From positions 248,001-312,000 of the forward strand of contig CBDAPE010000019.1 in NCBI GenBank assembly GCA_965198325.1: DNA of 64,000 nucleotides, given 5' to 3'. Origin of the DNA: CBDAPE01 sp965198325. Its GTDB lineage: Bacteria; Pseudomonadota; Alphaproteobacteria; UBA828; JAPUJA01. The notes under the pieces are model-generated. The model was given only the letters and a program-made list of their open reading frames with translations. It was not told where the DNA came from and did not search any database. Made by a program: the position numbers and the translations under genes. This document shows, piece by piece, positions 8,700 to 16,854 of this stretch (the first letter of the stretch is position 1; each line of letters starts with the position of its first letter).

Positions 8700-9871
8700 C
8701 CGACCAGCTTGAGCACGAGCGAGGCAACCGTCTCGATATCTGCGTCGCTGTGGGCGGATGAGACCGCGAAGCGAAGACGGGCGGTCCCCTCGGGCACGGT
8801 CGGCGGACGGATTGCCACGGCCAGGATGCCTTCAGCCTCCAGCGCCCGGCTCGTCGCCAGGCAGGCGGCGGCGTCGCCGACGATCACCGGGATGATCTGG
8901 GTGGTCGAGCCGCCGCAATCGAGACCGGCATCGCCAAACGCGCCGCGCAGGCGTGCAGCGTTCGTCTGCAAGCGCGACCGCGCTTCGTCAAGCGAGGGCA
9001 GCAGGTCGAGCGCCGCGTCGATCGCACCCAATACCGGCGGCGGCAGTGCCGTGGAATAGATCAACCCGGCACAGCGGTTGATCAGGTAATCGCGCATCGT
9101 CTCGGAACAGGCGACGTAGGCGCCGAAGCTGCCAAGCGCCTTGCTGAAGGTGCCCATTACCAGATCCACGCCGCAGTCCAGTTCCGCGGCGAGGCCAAAG
9201 CCATCGGGTCCGAACACGCCCGTGGCGTGGGCCTCGTCGACATAGAGGAGCGCGTCGTAACGCCGGGCGAGTGCCACGAGACCTTCGAGATCGGCGCGAT
9301 CGCCGTCCATACTGAAGACGCTCTCCGTCAGGATGAAGCGCGGGGCGCCATCGTCCGCATTCTGTTCCAGCAGGGCCTCCAGGTGGCCGAGATCGTTATG
9401 CCGGTAGCGAATCTGGCGCACACCCGCGGCCCGGCAGCCGTGATGCAGGCTGGCATGGTTCAGCCGGTCGCAATAGATCTGGGGTACCGCGCCCAACACG
9501 GCCCGGTCGAACAGGGCGGGCAGCAGGGCGGCATTGGCTTGAAAACCCGAGCCCAGCACGAGCGCCGCGTCCTTGCGCTTGCCCCGGGCGAGCTTGGCCT
9601 CGATCGGGGCAAACAGGTCGAGCTCGCCGCACACCAGGCGCGAAGCCGAGGCGCCGGTGCCCCAACGCGCCGTCCACGCCGCGGCGCGTTCGATCAAGGC
9701 GGGATGCTGGGCCAGACCCAGGTAATTGTTCGACGACAGGTTGATCATCGAGCGTCCGGCCAACGCCGTCCGCCCGGCGACGCTCGGGCCCATGGGACGC
9801 AAGGCCCGGCGGCGGTCGGCGGCGGCAAGTCCGGCGCAGAACCGGGCGTAGCGGACTTCGATGTCTCCCAT
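8678..9871 (-). CDS. bioF: 8-amino-7-oxononanoate synthase
   Basis: 397 residues from the ATG at 9871 (MGDIEVRYARF). The open frame continues far upstream, antisense to bioB, but that extension is not protein-like. BioF condenses pimeloyl thioester and L-alanine with PLP. Motifs: NLSSNNYLGLAQHP (about 44-57), SASRLVCGE (about 75-83), DEAHATGVFGP (about 212-222) and the PLP lysine K244 in GTFSKALGSFGA. C-terminal IRPPTVPEGTARLRF is the family end signature. An AGGA lies about 12 bases before the start. It leads the bioF-bioD-bioA operon and is divergent from bioB with 126 bases between. Confidence 0.95.
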   Translation of the reverse strand: MGDIEVRYARFCAGLAAADRRRALRPMGPSVAGRTALAGRSMINLSSNNYLGLAQHPALIERAAAWTARWGTGASASRLVCGELDLFAPIEAKLARGKRKDAALVLGSGFQANAALLPALFDRAVLGAVPQIYCDRLNHASLHHGCRAAGVRQIRYRHNDLGHLEALLEQNADDGAPRFILTESVFSMDGDRADLEGLVALARRYDALLYVDEAHATGVFGPDGFGLAAELDCGVDLVMGTFSKALGSFGAYVACSETMRDYLINRCAGLIYSTALPPPVLGAIDAALDLLPSLDEARSRLQTNAARLRGAFGDAGLDCGGSTTQIIPVIVGDAAACLATSRALEAEGILAVAIRPPTVPEGTARLRFAVSSAHSDADIETVASLVLKLVGCHRSAA

Positions 9872-9905
9872 GGCGCGCTTCGTTCCTGGTGGCTCCGACA
9901 CTGTC

Positions 9906-9928
9906 TTGCCAAACCGGCGGGTTGTCAA
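9906..9928. promoter_or_regulatory. Imperfect 23-bp palindrome between bioF and bioB (candidate operator)
   Basis: In the 126-bp divergent bioF/bioB gap, TTGCCAAACC (9906-9915) faces GGTTGTCAA (9920-9928). Nine of eleven base pairs match around a centre at 9917. The half-site (TTGxxAAACC) resembles the TTGTAAACC arm of the enterobacterial BirA box, but the spacing here is much shorter. The usual alphaproteobacterial BioR box was not seen. Position between divergent biotin genes makes it a plausible shared operator; function is inferred only. Confidence 0.4.
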
Positions 9929-9997
9929 CGCGAGCCGGCCCTGAGGCGCGCCTTGAAAACGGCTTGCATCGCGCCGGACATCGGCTAGGTTTGCGCC

Positions 9998-11038
9998 ATG
10001 GCGACGATTGAAAGTCCGATTGGCGATCCGCTCCGGGTGGCGGGGCCGTCTGCAGTCGCCCAGATGCGTTTCGACTGGCGTGTCGAGGAGGTCGAGGCGC
10101 TGTTCGCCCGGCCGTTTTCGGATCTGCTCCACCGGGCACAAACAGTGCACCGGGCCAATTTCGATCCCAACCGGGTGCAGGTCAGCTCGCTCAAGAGCAT
10201 CAAGACCGGAGCCTGCCCGGAAGACTGCAAGTACTGCCCCCAGAGCGCCCATTACGATACCGGCCTTTCGCGCGAGGCGTTGCTGCCGCTCGATGATGTC
10301 TTGAGCGCCGCGAAACGGGCGAAGCAGGCCGGCGCCACGCGCTTCTGCATGGCCGCCGCCTGGCGCGGCCCCCATGCCCGGGACCTGGCTGCGGTCATCG
10401 CCATGATCAAGGGTATCAAGACGCTGGGGCTCGAGAGCTGCGCGAGCCTCGGGCTGCTTACGGACGACCAGGCCCACGACCTCAAGGCCGCCGGTCTCGA
10501 TTATTACAATCACAACATCGATACGTCCGAAGCGTTCTATGGCGAGATCATCACGACACGACGCTTCGACGACCGGCTCGAAACCCTGGCGAAGGTGCGC
10601 GAGGCGGGCATCGCTGTGTGTTGCGGCGGCATCGTGGGCCTCGGCGAATCCCAGACCGACCGCGCCGCCATGCTCCGGACGCTGGCAACAATGACGCCGC
10701 ATCCCGAAAGCGTGCCGATCAACGAGCTGATCCCGATTCCGGGCACGCCGCTCGCCGACGAGGCCGCGCCCGATCCGTTCGAGTTCGTGCGCACGATTGC
10801 GGTAGCGCGGATCCTGATGCCGGCCTCGATGGTCCGCCTGTCGGCGGGTCGCGAGGCGATGAGCGACGAGATGCAGGCGCTGTGCTTCTATGCGGGCGCC
10901 AACTCGCTGTTCCTGGGCGAGGTGTTGCTCACCGCCAAGAATCCGGCGCCCGAGGCCGATCGCCGTCTGTTCGCACGCCTCGGAATCGAGCCGACCGGGG
11001 CCGCCTCGCCCGCAGGCCGACGCAACGCCGACGCCTGA
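9998..11038 (+). CDS. bioB: Biotin synthase
   Basis: 346 residues, normal for BioB. A radical-SAM TIM barrel inserts sulfur into dethiobiotin. The [4Fe-4S] ligands are C73, C77 and C80 in GACPEDCKYCPQSAHY. Further family motifs are KAAGLDYYNHNIDTSE (about 164-179) and RILMPASMVRLSAGRE (about 268-283), holding the conserved Arg that binds the [2Fe-2S] cluster. GGIVGLGES follows CC in the barrel. It is transcribed away from bioF-bioD-bioA, and a 23-bp palindrome sits upstream. The C-terminus ends shortly after the usual AKNPAPEADR segment. Confidence 0.97.
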   Translation: MATIESPIGDPLRVAGPSAVAQMRFDWRVEEVEALFARPFSDLLHRAQTVHRANFDPNRVQVSSLKSIKTGACPEDCKYCPQSAHYDTGLSREALLPLDDVLSAAKRAKQAGATRFCMAAAWRGPHARDLAAVIAMIKGIKTLGLESCASLGLLTDDQAHDLKAAGLDYYNHNIDTSEAFYGEIITTRRFDDRLETLAKVREAGIAVCCGGIVGLGESQTDRAAMLRTLATMTPHPESVPINELIPIPGTPLADEAAPDPFEFVRTIAVARILMPASMVRLSAGREAMSDEMQALCFYAGANSLFLGEVLLTAKNPAPEADRRLFARLGIEPTGAASPAGRRNADA

Positions 11039-11079
11039 GGTGAGTCGGGCTGGCCGCACGCCGGGCTAGCCGGCTGCCC

Positions 11080-11514
11080 TTAAATATTCTGGCAGCCGAT
11101 GATGTCCTTGGTTTCCCGATCGTAGCAGTTGAGCTCGTCGCCCGCGCCGGGCGGCAGGCCGATGAGCGGCGAAAGGGGCTTGGGTGCGGCCTTGAGCGCG
11201 TCGCCCAGACGGGCAAGCGCGCCGGCCTTGGCGAGCGCGACCATGCGCGCCTCCATCTGGTCGAAACAGCGGCGGAATTCAGCTGTGCCGGGGTTGTATC
11301 CCTTCGCCTGGCAGACATCCCGCACGGCGCCCACCAGATCTTCTATATCCGATGCGGCCCGGCCGAGCGCCAGCATCTCGTCGACCCACGCCTCGGTTTC
11401 GGCGAGCGTCATGAGTTCGGGGTTTTTGTCTGCTTCGGGTCCCGTACAGGCGACCAAGACCTCCGCCACGAGCAAGGCTGCTGTCGCCTTGACGGCGCGC
11501 CGTAACGGGCTCAA
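11080..11514 (-). CDS. Small predicted lipoprotein
   Basis: 144 residues. The N-terminus MSPLRRAVKATAALLVAEVLVACTGP is a lipoprotein signal with a lipobox-like LVAC ending at Cys about position 23. The mature part is mostly helical (ETEAWVDEMLALGRAASDIEDLVGAVRDVCQAK) and holds four further Cys residues, two of them in ELNCYDRETKDIIGCQNI at the very end. No known domain was recognised. It is 9 bases downstream of the small two-helix membrane protein gene at 11524-11727, same strand, so both may be one transcript. Function unknown; envelope location is inferred from the signal. Confidence 0.6.
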   Translation of the reverse strand: MSPLRRAVKATAALLVAEVLVACTGPEADKNPELMTLAETEAWVDEMLALGRAASDIEDLVGAVRDVCQAKGYNPGTAEFRRCFDQMEARMVALAKAGALARLGDALKAAPKPLSPLIGLPPGAGDELNCYDRETKDIIGCQNI

Positions 11515-11523
11515 TTGCGGTCC

Positions 11524-11727
11524 CTATTTGCCGTTCGACCGAAGGAGCATGTAGAGCGCGCCGACGATAACGGCGGCGAAGGTGATGCCGACGATGATGT
11601 AGGACTTGGTGCCCAGATCGATATAGCCCTCGTGCTTATCAGAGAAGACGTCGTGCAGGTAGGTATAGTTGTTGACGATGACGCCTGCGATGATCAGAGC
11701 AATCGCAATAAACTTCATTGACGGCAT
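11524..11727 (-). CDS. Small two-helix inner-membrane protein
   Basis: 67 residues from the ATG at 11727 (MPSMKFIAIALIIAGVIVNN). GGAGAG sits about five bases upstream, which decides this start over the longer open frame. Two hydrophobic stretches are clear: residues about 5-23 (KFIAIALIIAGVIVNNYTY) and about 44-62 (YIIVGITFAAVIVGALYMLL). Between them is a short polar loop (LHDVFSDKHEGYIDLGTKS). No family was recognised. It precedes a predicted lipoprotein gene on the same strand. Confidence 0.6.
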   Translation of the reverse strand: MPSMKFIAIALIIAGVIVNNYTYLHDVFSDKHEGYIDLGTKSYIIVGITFAAVIVGALYMLLRSNGK

Positions 11728-12203
11728 GATGCTCTCCTTTGGCAGGCTCCCGAATTGGTCATCGGGAGGCTTGCTTCGTGACCTGAGTATAGTGCGTCGT
11801 CGTTCCCAAGACGAGCGGAACTCCACCCGCCGCCGTGAAACCCGGCACCCGAGACGCCCCGATGAAGCTGTTGAAGAAGGCTGGCGGAGGGACAATCCGC
11901 CGCATGTTTAGGCATTCTGCAGCTTTGCGGCTAGCCTTTCGTTTCTTCCCATACTCCCTCCCATAAATTCGCCTCTGCTAGGCGACTAGAGGCGGCTGGA
12001 AGGCCCTGCCAGTGCCCTCTAGCGGCATGTCGGGATATGGAGAGAAGCTCCGTCAACCCCGAGCGCACCTGTCGAGAGAATCCGGCACTATGAGATCATA
12101 TAAATTTTGCTATTAACTCAAGCATCAGAAGACGGTCTATAATCCCAATGTTGATCGTTAAGGTGACTGCCGGAAAACACGCGTCGCCGTCGAGGAGACT
12201 GTC
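11728..12203. other. 476-bp gene-free stretch at the border of the accessory region
   Basis: No convincing gene is visible. It holds the upstream region of the small membrane protein (11728-11800), a GC-to-AT composition change near 12090-12160 (ATATAAATTTTGCTATTAA) that could contain the promoter of the gene at 12204, and at 12014-12040 one copy of a 27-bp sequence repeated at 16533-16559. Confidence 0.5.
12014..12040 (+). repeat. 27-bp direct repeat, left copy
   Basis: This sequence, containing TAGCGGCATGTCGGGATATG, recurs at 16533-16559 in the same orientation with a single mismatch. The two copies bracket 4.5 kb containing an unknown gene, an IS1380 transposase, a broken lipoprotein gene and an IS3 fragment. 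Confidence 0.7.
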
Positions 12204-13784
12204 ATGGTGCATCTGGTCGAATTTGATGGGGCAACCGAAGTGCTTGCCCGGTTCATCGAAGATACGCCGCCGGATCAGATCATCGAGCAGACCATCGCGC
12301 GACTAAGCGCCGGCGAGGACCGCCATGCGTTGGTCCGTGCCGCGGCCCTTGCCGTCTCGCGGTCCACCGAACTTCCGGCGGATCACCATGGCGGGCCTGT
12401 GCACCCCGTGGCGGGCATCCATGCCGTTTGTGGCATGCAGGACCGGCTCGCGGAAGCCGATCGTGATCTTCCGGTGTTGCAATGCGTGGCGCTCGCCAAC
12501 AAACATATCCACATGCCATCCATGGGGCCTGCCGCAATGGTCTCCTTCGATGATCTCAAGCGCGAGGTGACGGCAGAGAAGGCGTTGGCGCGTCTGGAGA
12601 AGGCCATGCAAGATCGCGAGCCTAGGCTTGCCGAAAGGGCCATGACCCTTGCCTGTGAAAAGGCCCCGCCGGGTCAGATTCTCGAAAGCCTGCTCACCGT
12701 TTCGTTGCGCCGCAACAATCTCGACGACCACTATTTCCTCTACCCGCTTTATGCGATGCGCGCGGCGGATGCGATCGGCTGGGAATGGGCGCCCGTTGTC
12801 ATGCGCCCGGTAGTCCGGTTCCTGTCGCGCCATGCCCCGTTCGACGCCTTTGCCGATAGTGACGAAGCCTCGATCAAGGAAGGCATCGAGCTCTACGAGC
12901 GGTTCCCCGAGCTGGAGGCCCTGTTCGATTCGAACGAACTCCACGAATCCCGTGTGCCCCGGAAGACAGGGCCGCACGAGACCGACGCCATTGCTGCCCT
13001 CGCCGATGAGATTGGCCGCGTGACCACGATTGTTTCCATTGCCGGTCTTGTTGTCCGCGCCATGGGCCAGGGACTGTCCCTGGAGGGAGCCTGTGAGGGC
13101 CTCTCGATCGGCGGTGCCCGCATTTTCCTGCGCTCCCACAGCAACAATCCCTTTGATGTCCATATCCATACCGGCATTGCGGCGCGGCGTTACCTGCTCG
13201 GCTTCCCCGAGGTGAGTTTCCGCCACAAGGCGCTGGCGTTGATCGCTTGGGCCTGGAGCTACGAGGTGCGTTACCTCGATGCGACCCTGACCTGGGACTG
13301 GCAGAGCGAGCAGTCTGAATTGAGCACGGCCACGGCTGATGAACTGCTCGCGGGAATCGAGGCAGGCATTCTGGGTATCGATGGTTATGATGTGACCAAC
13401 CTGATGGTCGTCATCAATGATCTGGTGGCCTTTGATGCCGTGCGCGATGTGACGCGGTTGGCGGAAAGCTACATGAAGGCTGGCCATGACCCCGATGCTT
13501 TGTTCCGACTGACGGCGAGACTGGTCTGCCGCGAGGATGCCAGCGAGATGCATGCCTACAAGCTGCAGCAAGCCGCGTGGGAGGAGTACCAGACCTGCCG
13601 CGAGCCGTGGCGCTGGGTCCATGCGGTCGCCGCCGTCAAGCAGGCTGCGGTGGCTGCACCCACCAAACCGCACCAGGTCTATCCAGAGATCGTGCAGCGC
13701 CTTGACGTGGATAAAAGCACCGTCTCACGCCACGCCGGGAAGGCCCACGAACAGGGCCTCGTCACCGGTGCAGTGGGTTCATGA
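12204..13784 (+). CDS. Hypothetical helical protein with His-rich motif and C-terminal HTH-like segment
   Basis: 526 residues; not recognised with confidence. Visible features: ELPADHHGGPVHPVAGIHAV (residues about 53-72) and ALANKHIHMPSMGP (about 97-110) carry closely spaced His residues that could bind a metal. The middle is helical and repeat-like (LAERAMTLACEKAPPGQILESLL). RSHSNNPFDVHIHTG holds another HxH. The last ~40 residues (HQVYPEIVQRLDVDKSTVSR followed by HAGKAHEQGLV) look like a winged-helix or MarR-like recognition helix, but this may be fortuitous. It stands alone between the biotin segment and an IS1380 transposase inside a repeat-bracketed block, so it may be acquired DNA. GGAGAC lies about 8 bases before the ATG. 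Confidence 0.6.
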   Translation: MVHLVEFDGATEVLARFIEDTPPDQIIEQTIARLSAGEDRHALVRAAALAVSRSTELPADHHGGPVHPVAGIHAVCGMQDRLAEADRDLPVLQCVALANKHIHMPSMGPAAMVSFDDLKREVTAEKALARLEKAMQDREPRLAERAMTLACEKAPPGQILESLLTVSLRRNNLDDHYFLYPLYAMRAADAIGWEWAPVVMRPVVRFLSRHAPFDAFADSDEASIKEGIELYERFPELEALFDSNELHESRVPRKTGPHETDAIAALADEIGRVTTIVSIAGLVVRAMGQGLSLEGACEGLSIGGARIFLRSHSNNPFDVHIHTGIAARRYLLGFPEVSFRHKALALIAWAWSYEVRYLDATLTWDWQSEQSELSTATADELLAGIEAGILGIDGYDVTNLMVVINDLVAFDAVRDVTRLAESYMKAGHDPDALFRLTARLVCREDASEMHAYKLQQAAWEEYQTCREPWRWVHAVAAVKQAAVAAPTKPHQVYPEIVQRLDVDKSTVSRHAGKAHEQGLVTGAVGS

Positions 13785-14099
13785 CGATTTGGGTTGAAGG
13801 CACGGGGCTTGAAATTCCGTGGGGCTCGTTTCGGCTGGTGTTGTCGGGTGCTGAAAGGTGTTTATTTGCCCGAGTTTGCGACCATTGTCATTCTGATTTG
13901 TGATGGTCCGTAACAGACTGTTTTGCCCGGTTCGTTAGCAAAGTCGTTAGCACGACCCTCGGGATGGGATGTGCCCCATGTCGCGGCATCGTGAAGACCC
14001 TTGAACCCGCATTTCCCAAGTGACCGCTTCGCCTGATGCCTGATTGGCACGATTCTGCTACAAGAATCACTGGCTTGAGGGTGTCGGAGGGCGGCTCGG
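13785..14099. other. Gene-free flank of the IS1380 transposase
   Basis: 315 bases without a credible gene. It presumably contains the left end of the IS1380-type element, but I could not pair a terminal inverted repeat with the right flank by eye. Confidence 0.4.
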
Positions 14100-15449
14100 A
14101 TGCGGAACCCGGAGGGTGAATCGGATCATGGGCCACTCCGGCCCCTTTTCGACCGCCGCCTGAAACTGGAGTTCCACGGATCGCAGGTGACCTCCGACGC
14201 GGGGTTGCTCGCTTATCGCGAACTGGACGACGCGCTCGGGCTGACCGCACTGGCGGGCGGCGTGCTCGCGGATAGCCGCACAGGCAGGAACGGCTGGCAC
14301 GGCATCGTCAGTCTCCTTCGCCAGTCCGTCTATGGGCGTCTCGCCGGCTACGAGGATGTCAACGACGCCGACCGGCTCGGGCGTGATCCCGCGATGCGCT
14401 GGATCGTCGGCGGCAAGGCGGTCGAGCGCGGCGGGGCATCGACCAGCCAGATGGGGCGGTTCGAGACCGAGCTGCTGGCGAACAACGAGAACCTCGCGGC
14501 CCTTGCGGACCTGTCGGGGACGTGGATCGACCGGGTTCACGACCACGATCCGCCGAGGCGCGTGGTGCTCGACATGGACAGCTCCGTCAGCCCGACATTC
14601 GGTGAGCAGGAGGGCACGGCCTATAACGGCCACTTCGGCTGCACCTGCTATCACCCGCTGTTCGTGTTCAACCAGTTCGGCGATCTGGAGCGTTGCGCGC
14701 TGCGCCCCGGCAACGTGCACAGCGCCCACGGATGGCGTGATGTCCTGGTACCGGTGGTCGAACGTTACAAGGAACGAGCCATCCGCCTCTACTTCCGCGG
14801 CGATGCGGCCTTCGCCTCACCGGAGATCTACGACTACCTCGAAGCCGAAGGCATGCTCTACGCCATCCGGCTGCCCGCCAACAAGGTGCTGCAAGAGAGC
14901 ATCGCTCATCTCCTGAAGCGCCCCGTCGGCAGGCCGCCCAAGGACGTGCGCCGGTATCATGCCAGCTTCAGTTATCAGGCCGGAACCTGGGACAAGCCCC
15001 GCCGCATCGTCGCCAAGGTCGAGTGGCATCCGGGTGAGTTGTACCCGAGGGTCGGGTTCATAGTCACCAACCTGGGCCGCCCTGCCGAGCGGGTGGTCGC
15101 GTTCTACAATCAGCGCGGCACGGCTGAGCACTGGATCAAGGAGGGCAAAAACGCGATCCGGTGGACACGCCTGTCGTGCCGCAGGTTCGACCACAATGCC
15201 GTTCGCCTCCAGCTTCACGCGCTCGCTTACAACCTCGGCAACTTCATGCGCACCCTCGCGCTGCCCGATGCCGTGAAACAGTGGTCACTGACCAGCCTGC
15301 GAGAGAAGCTCATCAAGATCGGAGCGAAGATCGTGCGCCACGGGCGCTACGTCACGTTCCAGATGGCCGAGGTTGTCATTCCTCGTGACCTGTTCGCCGA
15401 CATCCTGCGCCGTATCGACCGGCTCAGACCGCCGCCAGCCCCGGCATGA
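14100..15449 (+). CDS. IS1380-family transposase, apparently intact
   Basis: 449 residues. The N-terminal segment LKLEFHGSQVTSDAGLLAYRELDDALGL is the family hallmark. RRVVLDMDSSVSPTFGEQEGTAYNGHFGC (about 159-187) carries the first DDE aspartate, FRGDAAFASPEIYDYLE (about 233-249) the second, and the E in NQRGTAEHWIKEGKNAIRW (about 340-358) the third. The C-terminal half SCRRFDHNAVRLQLHALAYNLGNFMRTLALP is typical. No frameshift or early stop is seen, so the enzyme may be active. The element boundaries are unresolved. Confidence 0.92.
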   Translation: MRNPEGESDHGPLRPLFDRRLKLEFHGSQVTSDAGLLAYRELDDALGLTALAGGVLADSRTGRNGWHGIVSLLRQSVYGRLAGYEDVNDADRLGRDPAMRWIVGGKAVERGGASTSQMGRFETELLANNENLAALADLSGTWIDRVHDHDPPRRVVLDMDSSVSPTFGEQEGTAYNGHFGCTCYHPLFVFNQFGDLERCALRPGNVHSAHGWRDVLVPVVERYKERAIRLYFRGDAAFASPEIYDYLEAEGMLYAIRLPANKVLQESIAHLLKRPVGRPPKDVRRYHASFSYQAGTWDKPRRIVAKVEWHPGELYPRVGFIVTNLGRPAERVVAFYNQRGTAEHWIKEGKNAIRWTRLSCRRFDHNAVRLQLHALAYNLGNFMRTLALPDAVKQWSLTSLREKLIKIGAKIVRHGRYVTFQMAEVVIPRDLFADILRRIDRLRPPPAPA

Positions 15450-15815
15450 GCGACGGCACCCCGTTCCTTCGCGTCGCCGCCGACAGGATCGGTGCGCCCG
15501 GATCGCCGGCAAAAATGCCATTCCGCGCCACCAACGCCGCCAATTGGTCCTCAATCATCCGGCTCGGCGCGAAGATGGCTGTCATTCGAAGGCAAATTGC
15601 ACGTCGAGCGGTGTCGAGCCACACTCAACGGGCTGGGAGGGTTCCATATGGGGAATCCCGGTCTATTTCAGTGGGTCCACCGCCAGAACTTTCTGATTGG
15701 CTGATGCATCAGATTATGCCATCGGCTCGCTGAACTTGATAGCGAAGCGTCAGCGTCCTTTTGCACAAACGGCCCGGCACCAGCCGGAGCCGGAGGCTTT
15801 CTCTGGAGAAATCCC
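15450..15815. other. Gene-free stretch between IS1380 transposase and the truncated lipoprotein gene
   Basis: 366 bases. The first part presumably includes the right end of the IS1380 element. Short inverted sequence TCTGAT (15692) / ATCAGA (15708) is visible. The last ~40 bases are the leader of the gene at 15816 with a good GGAG ribosome site. Confidence 0.4.
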
Positions 15816-15932
15816 ATGACTAGAATTTCTATACTAGGTCCCGCCCTTTGTCTTGGAGCGGTCCTCGCAGTGGCAGGGTGCGCCGGTAATGGCCCGGCAG
15901 TACCGAAAGCCCAGCTCGCTTATTCAAATTAA
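15816..15932 (+). pseudogene. 5' fragment of a lipoprotein gene cut by an IS3-type insertion
   Basis: An ATG at 15816, preceded by TCTGGAGAAATCCC, begins MTRISILGPALCLGAVLAVA followed by GCAGNGPAVPKAQLAYSN and a stop: a clear lipoprotein signal with lipobox AVAGC and Cys at position 22. Only 16 residues follow the Cys. The visible mature start (GPAVPKAQLAYSN) resembles the beginning of DUF4398 lipoproteins, which are about 110-130 residues long. The IS3-type end (TGATGGGCC...) starts about three bases after the stop, so the rest was probably lost on insertion. Too short for the usual gene size cut-off. Confidence 0.5.
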
Positions 15933-16392
15933 GTTGATGGGCCGCCCGTAGCCCCTCAACAGGGTAGGTTGGCCCCTCAACGTTTGGCAAGATGGTTTCT
16001 GGGGCCGGCGGTCTGTATCCGAGCGAGCTATGCGGCCGGATGGTATTATAGTGATGGCGCCATCGTTCGATCAGCACTTTGGCCTGCTTCAGTGTAGAGA
16101 AGATCTCCGTGTTCAGGATTTCGTCCCGGAGCTTTGAGTTGAAGCTCTCGTTGTATCCGTTCTCCCAAGGTGACCCGGGCTCGATATAGAGGGTCTTGAC
16201 GCCGATCCTGCCGAGCCAGTCGCGGACGGCATGAGCGGTAAACTCTGAGCCGTTGTCGGAACGGATATGATCCGGCGGGCCATGTTGGACGAAGAGCTCG
16301 GTCAGACAATGGAGGACATTGTCCGAGTTCAATCTTCGCTCGACGACAACGGCCATGCACCGCCTGGTGAACTCATCGATCACGGTGAGCAT
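15829..16392 (-). pseudogene. IS3-family transposase (OrfB) C-terminal fragment
   Basis: The open frame starts at MLTVIDEFTRRCMAV and contains HGPPDHIRSDNGSEFTAHAV (second DDE Asp), PGSPWENGYNESFNSKLRDE (catalytic Glu) and the end signature YNTIRPHSSLGYRPPAPE, all typical of the IS407-like branch of IS3. Everything before RMLTVIDEF, including the first catalytic Asp and OrfA, is missing, so it cannot transpose alone. The last ~35 codons (from about 15934 down to 15829) run out of the element into the neighbouring lipoprotein gene in antisense and are not transposase. The IS end lies near 15935. Confidence 0.85.
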
Positions 16393-16532
16393 GCGGATTG
16401 AACAGCTGGACAGTGGTTTCTGTGCCCTCGGAGCCTCAGAGACCGTCAGCTACCCGTAAAAATTTCCTTCCTTTGCTCTGATACGTTGTGGGACCGCCCA
16501 GACCCGAAGAGCGCCTTGGTGCGACTCTACTG

Positions 16533-16559
16533 GCCTTCTAGCGGCATGTCGGGATATGG
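16533..16559 (+). repeat. 27-bp direct repeat, right copy
   Basis: Matches 12014-12040 at 26 of 27 bases in the same orientation; together they bracket an IS-rich 4.5-kb block. Confidence 0.7.
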
Positions 16560-16682
16560 CGGCCCCCCCGGCACCCTTGACGCAGCGGGTCCCATATCGC
16601 AACTGCTCCAATATCCGTCGAGCTATTTTCAAAATATAATTTCAGGATATCGACGAATGCAACCTGTTGTTCGCTTACAGCC

Positions 16683-16740
16683 TTCTTGCGGACGTTCTCG
16701 GCTGGGCAACGCATGCTCCGCTTTTAGCCAAAAGCGGACA
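16683..16740. repeat. Dimeric CCGCTT/AAGCGG hairpin element, copy 1 (left half degenerate)
   Basis: The right hairpin is perfect: TCCGCTTTT (16717-16725), loop AGCC, AAAAGCGGA (16730-16738). The left part keeps only TTGCGGAC plus the spacer GGCAACGCATGC seen in other copies at 18800, 20957 and 25460. Confidence 0.6.
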
Positions 16741-16854
16741 TCAGCCAATATCGATATTGGCCATTGGATTCGATCAAGTACGGGACGTCTTAGGCACCGA
16801 ATGATAACCCCGAGGCCCATGGGAAGGCCGACGGCCTGATCGTGCGCCACACGA

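Larger units (their letters stand above)
16393..16854. other. Gene-free IS-remnant stretch
   Basis: 462 bases with no gene. It contains the broken 5' side of the IS3 fragment, the second copy of the 27-bp direct repeat (16533-16559), and one degenerate copy of the dimeric hairpin repeat (16683-16740). Confidence 0.5.

Noticed and set aside
9872..11059. Upstream extension of the bioF frame, giving a 793-residue protein
   Set aside because: The extra 396 residues are the antisense of bioB with low-complexity composition; bioF has a natural start at 9871.
12303..13673. 456-codon minus-strand frame
   Set aside because: Antisense to the 526-residue gene; no recognisable domain, no ribosome site.
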